Source: Taibaiella sp.
Lineage (GTDB): Bacteria > Bacteroidota > Bacteroidia > Chitinophagales > Chitinophagaceae
Assembly: GCA_019454705.1 (NCBI GenBank)
Contig: JACFNS010000056.1
Span: forward strand, 1-7,960
Reading direction: 5' to 3'
Length of the DNA stretch: 7,960 bases
Numbering within the stretch: position 1 is the stretch's first letter; the number at the start of each line of letters is the position of its first letter. This document shows, piece after piece, positions 6,515 to 7,960 of this stretch. The translations under genes and the position numbers were made by a program. The notes under the pieces were generated by a model. The model was not told the origin of the DNA, made no database searches, and saw only the letters and a list, made by a program, of their open reading frames with translations.

Positions 6515-7492
6515 ATTTATTGTATTACCCACCATCATCAAATCCGCAAACGCTATAGCGCACGCCGCCTCCACAACTACAGGCGCGCGCAAGGCGATGC
6601 ACAAGTCATGCCTGCCTTTTACGGTAAATGCTTCTACCGTTTGCGATTGACTGTTCCATGTCTGTTGTTCTTTGGGGGTGCTGCTGGTGGGTTTTATAGC
6701 TACGCGAAAAACCAGTTCGTTACCGTTGGTAATGCCGCCGTTGAGACCGCCTGCGTGGTTGGTTTTGGTTCTGCCATGACTGTCCAGTATGGCATCGTTG
6801 TTTTCGCTGCCTGTTGATTTACTGCCGGCAAAGCCACTGCCAAACTCAATGCCCTTTGTGGCAGGTATGGAGAAAATCAAATGGCTGATAACAGATTCAA
6901 CAGAATCAAAGAACGGTTCTCCCCAGCCGATAGGCAGCCCATTAGCTGTACATTCAATAATACCGCCGATACTGTCCTGCATTTCCACCGCTTTATTGAT
7001 AGCAGCCTCAACATCCGCATTGCCACCTGCTTCTATTAAGCGTGCTACGGGTAGAACCGGAGCAATTATCTTTTTAGCTATTACACCTGCAGCTACTAAT
7101 GCCAGCGTGAGCCTGCCTGAAGAATGGCCGCCACCGCGATAGTCGTTATAACCATTGTATTTTTTATCCAGTACAAAGTCGGCATGGCCGGGGCGGGGCG
7201 TGTGCCTTATTGCTTCGTAGTCTTTCGATTGAGTATTGTTGTTTCTGAACAGGATAGTGATAGGCGCGCCTGTTGTATGGCCGTTAAATACACCGCTGAT
7301 AATCTCCGGAATATCGTCTTCTTTGCGTGGAGTGGTGCCTGCGGCACCCGCTTTGCGGCGTTCCAGGTCGTGCAGAAAATCTTCGACTGATAAAGGTATA
7401 CCTGCAGGGCAACCATCCACAGTAACGCCCACTGCTACTCCATGCGACTCGCCAAATATGCTTAACCTGAATATGCGCCCGAAACTGTTCAT
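6503..7492 (-). CDS. aroC: Chorismate synthase
   Basis: The enzyme converts 5-enolpyruvylshikimate-3-phosphate to chorismate with reduced FMN, the last step of the shikimate pathway. The 329-residue product starts with the standard MNSFGRIFRLSIFGESHG (catalytic H17). It continues with RRKAGAAGTTPRKEDD (45-60), RPGHADF (100-106), YNDYRGGGHSSGRLT (115-129), NHAGGLNGGITNG (245-257) and RHDLCIALRAPVVVEA (294-309). It is shorter than the roughly 350-360 residues of E. coli-like enzymes. The usual RRRPGQSxxTTPR is replaced by RRKAGAAGTTPR, and GGGRSSARET by GGGHSSGRLT. The latter resembles the GGGHFSGRLT form I associate with Clostridia-type enzymes. Key structural motifs remain, so I expect a working enzyme. 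aroA lies four bases upstream on the same strand, indicating one transcript. The start is fixed by the conserved N-terminus. Confidence 0.96.
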   Translation of the reverse strand: MNSFGRIFRLSIFGESHGVAVGVTVDGCPAGIPLSVEDFLHDLERRKAGAAGTTPRKEDDIPEIISGVFNGHTTGAPITILFRNNNTQSKDYEAIRHTPRPGHADFVLDKKYNGYNDYRGGGHSSGRLTLALVAAGVIAKKIIAPVLPVARLIEAGGNADVEAAINKAVEMQDSIGGIIECTANGLPIGWGEPFFDSVESVISHLIFSIPATKGIEFGSGFAGSKSTGSENNDAILDSHGRTKTNHAGGLNGGITNGNELVFRVAIKPTSSTPKEQQTWNSQSQTVEAFTVKGRHDLCIALRAPVVVEAACAIAFADLMMVGNTINKKE

Positions 7493-7496
7493 GCTA

Positions 7497-7960
7497 CTAA
7501 TTTACGAATTGGCAATTAACACCTAAGGATAATAAATCGTCAAAAAAAGCGGGGTAAGACTTGTTTACGGCTTCGGCCCCTTCAATAATAACGGGTCCCG
7601 CGGCATTCAATGCGGCTATTGCAGCAGCCATTACTATACGGTGGTCGTTGTGTGTATCTATAGCGCAGCTTGCAAACGCCTTTCCTCCTTCTACTATCAA
7701 TACATCATCCGCAACAGAATACCGGATACCTAAATTGTTTAACATCGCCCGGATACTTTCTATTCGGTTGCTTTCTTTATGTACCAGCCTGTGCAGTCCT
7801 TTTATCTCGCTATGTCCTTTGCAGTAGCCCGCATATACTGAGAGGATAGGGAATAAATCAGGGCTATGTGTTGCATCGAAAGTAAAAGGAGTATCGCCTT
7901 GTGCAATTTTTGTAATAGCTGCATCTGCCTGTACTGAATTTTCGTTCAGCCCTTTGATAT
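7497..7960 (-). CDS. aroA: 3-phosphoshikimate 1-carboxyvinyltransferase (EPSP synthase), C-terminal part
   Basis: This is the 3' part of aroA; the gene runs off the right edge of the window. The enzyme transfers the enolpyruvyl group of PEP to shikimate-3-phosphate, giving the substrate of AroC. The open frame continues upstream of the internal ATG at 7745 to the window end without a stop, giving about 154 visible residues of an expected 410-430. The visible motifs in order are: DATHSPDLFP, whose PD aspartate corresponds to catalytic D313 of E. coli; HKESNR, matching the K340/E341/R344 block; THNDHRIVMA with the PEP-binding arginine; and NKSYPAFF, matching the C-terminal KTFPDYF. These show an intact C-terminal domain. 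The TAG stop lies four bases before the aroC ATG. The internal ATG at 7745 is not the true start, because clear homology lies upstream of it. Confidence 0.97.
   Translation of the reverse strand, partial: IKGLNENSVQADAAITKIAQGDTPFTFDATHSPDLFPILSVYAGYCKGHSEIKGLHRLVHKESNRIESIRAMLNNLGIRYSVADDVLIVEGGKAFASCAIDTHNDHRIVMAAAIAALNAAGPVIIEGAEAVNKSYPAFFDDLLSLGVNCQFVN

Noticed and set aside
6789..7142. A 117-codon open frame on the + strand within aroC
   Set aside because: It is opposite conserved AroC motifs and contains no family signature; a shadow frame.
7497..7745. A separate small gene starting at the ATG at 7745
   Set aside because: The same frame continues upstream to the window edge with clear EPSP synthase motifs (PDLFP, HKESNR), so this ATG is internal to aroA.
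1..7960. A mobile island, defence system or CRISPR array
   Set aside because: All sizeable frames are accounted for by core metabolic, division and replication genes plus one secreted protein; no transposase, integrase, direct-repeat array or attachment-like duplication was seen.

Overview
The window looks like ordinary chromosomal DNA of a Bacteroidota bacterium, most likely from the Chitinophagaceae / Sphingobacteriia side of the phylum. The strongest evidence is a secreted protein with a type IX secretion (T9SS) C-terminal sorting domain, a system confined almost entirely to this phylum. Supporting evidence is the -33/-7 style promoters (TTTG and TAnnTTTG-like), A-rich leaders in place of strong Shine-Dalgarno sites at most starts, and a zinc-finger-free topoisomerase I with GxxGP-type C-terminal repeats. 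The genus assignment is inference.

Layout from left to right: (1) 22-303 (+), a small one-pass membrane coiled-coil protein of the DivIC/FtsB septum-formation family. (2) 319-1488 (-), a monofunctional proline dehydrogenase, convergent with the first gene and sharing a hairpin terminator with it. (3) 1489-1685, a divergent promoter region with two abutting imperfect palindromes. (4) 1686-3098 (+), a secreted T9SS cargo protein of unknown function, followed by a strong intrinsic terminator. (5) 3243-5588 (+), topA, and 5613-6494 (+), a SirB1-like transglutaminase-fold protein, probably one transcription unit. (6) 6503-7492 (-), aroC, and 7497-7960 (-), the 3' part of aroA, a tight shikimate-pathway pair reading leftwards and convergent with the topA unit.

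Functionally these are mostly core genes: cell division, proline catabolism, DNA supercoiling, and the last two steps to chorismate (AroA makes EPSP, AroC converts EPSP to chorismate). The one accessory gene is the secreted protein at 1686-3098. Its codon choice and A-rich leader differ from its neighbours and suggest strong expression.

I found no mobile element, CRISPR array, tRNA or rRNA, and no clear undescribed multi-gene system. The points most worth checking are the orphan T9SS protein, the paired palindromes between it and proline dehydrogenase, the AroC subtype, and the apparent absence of the expected catalytic residues in the SirB1-like protein. No intergenic stretch exceeds 300 bases; the longest is the 197-base divergent region at 1489-1685.
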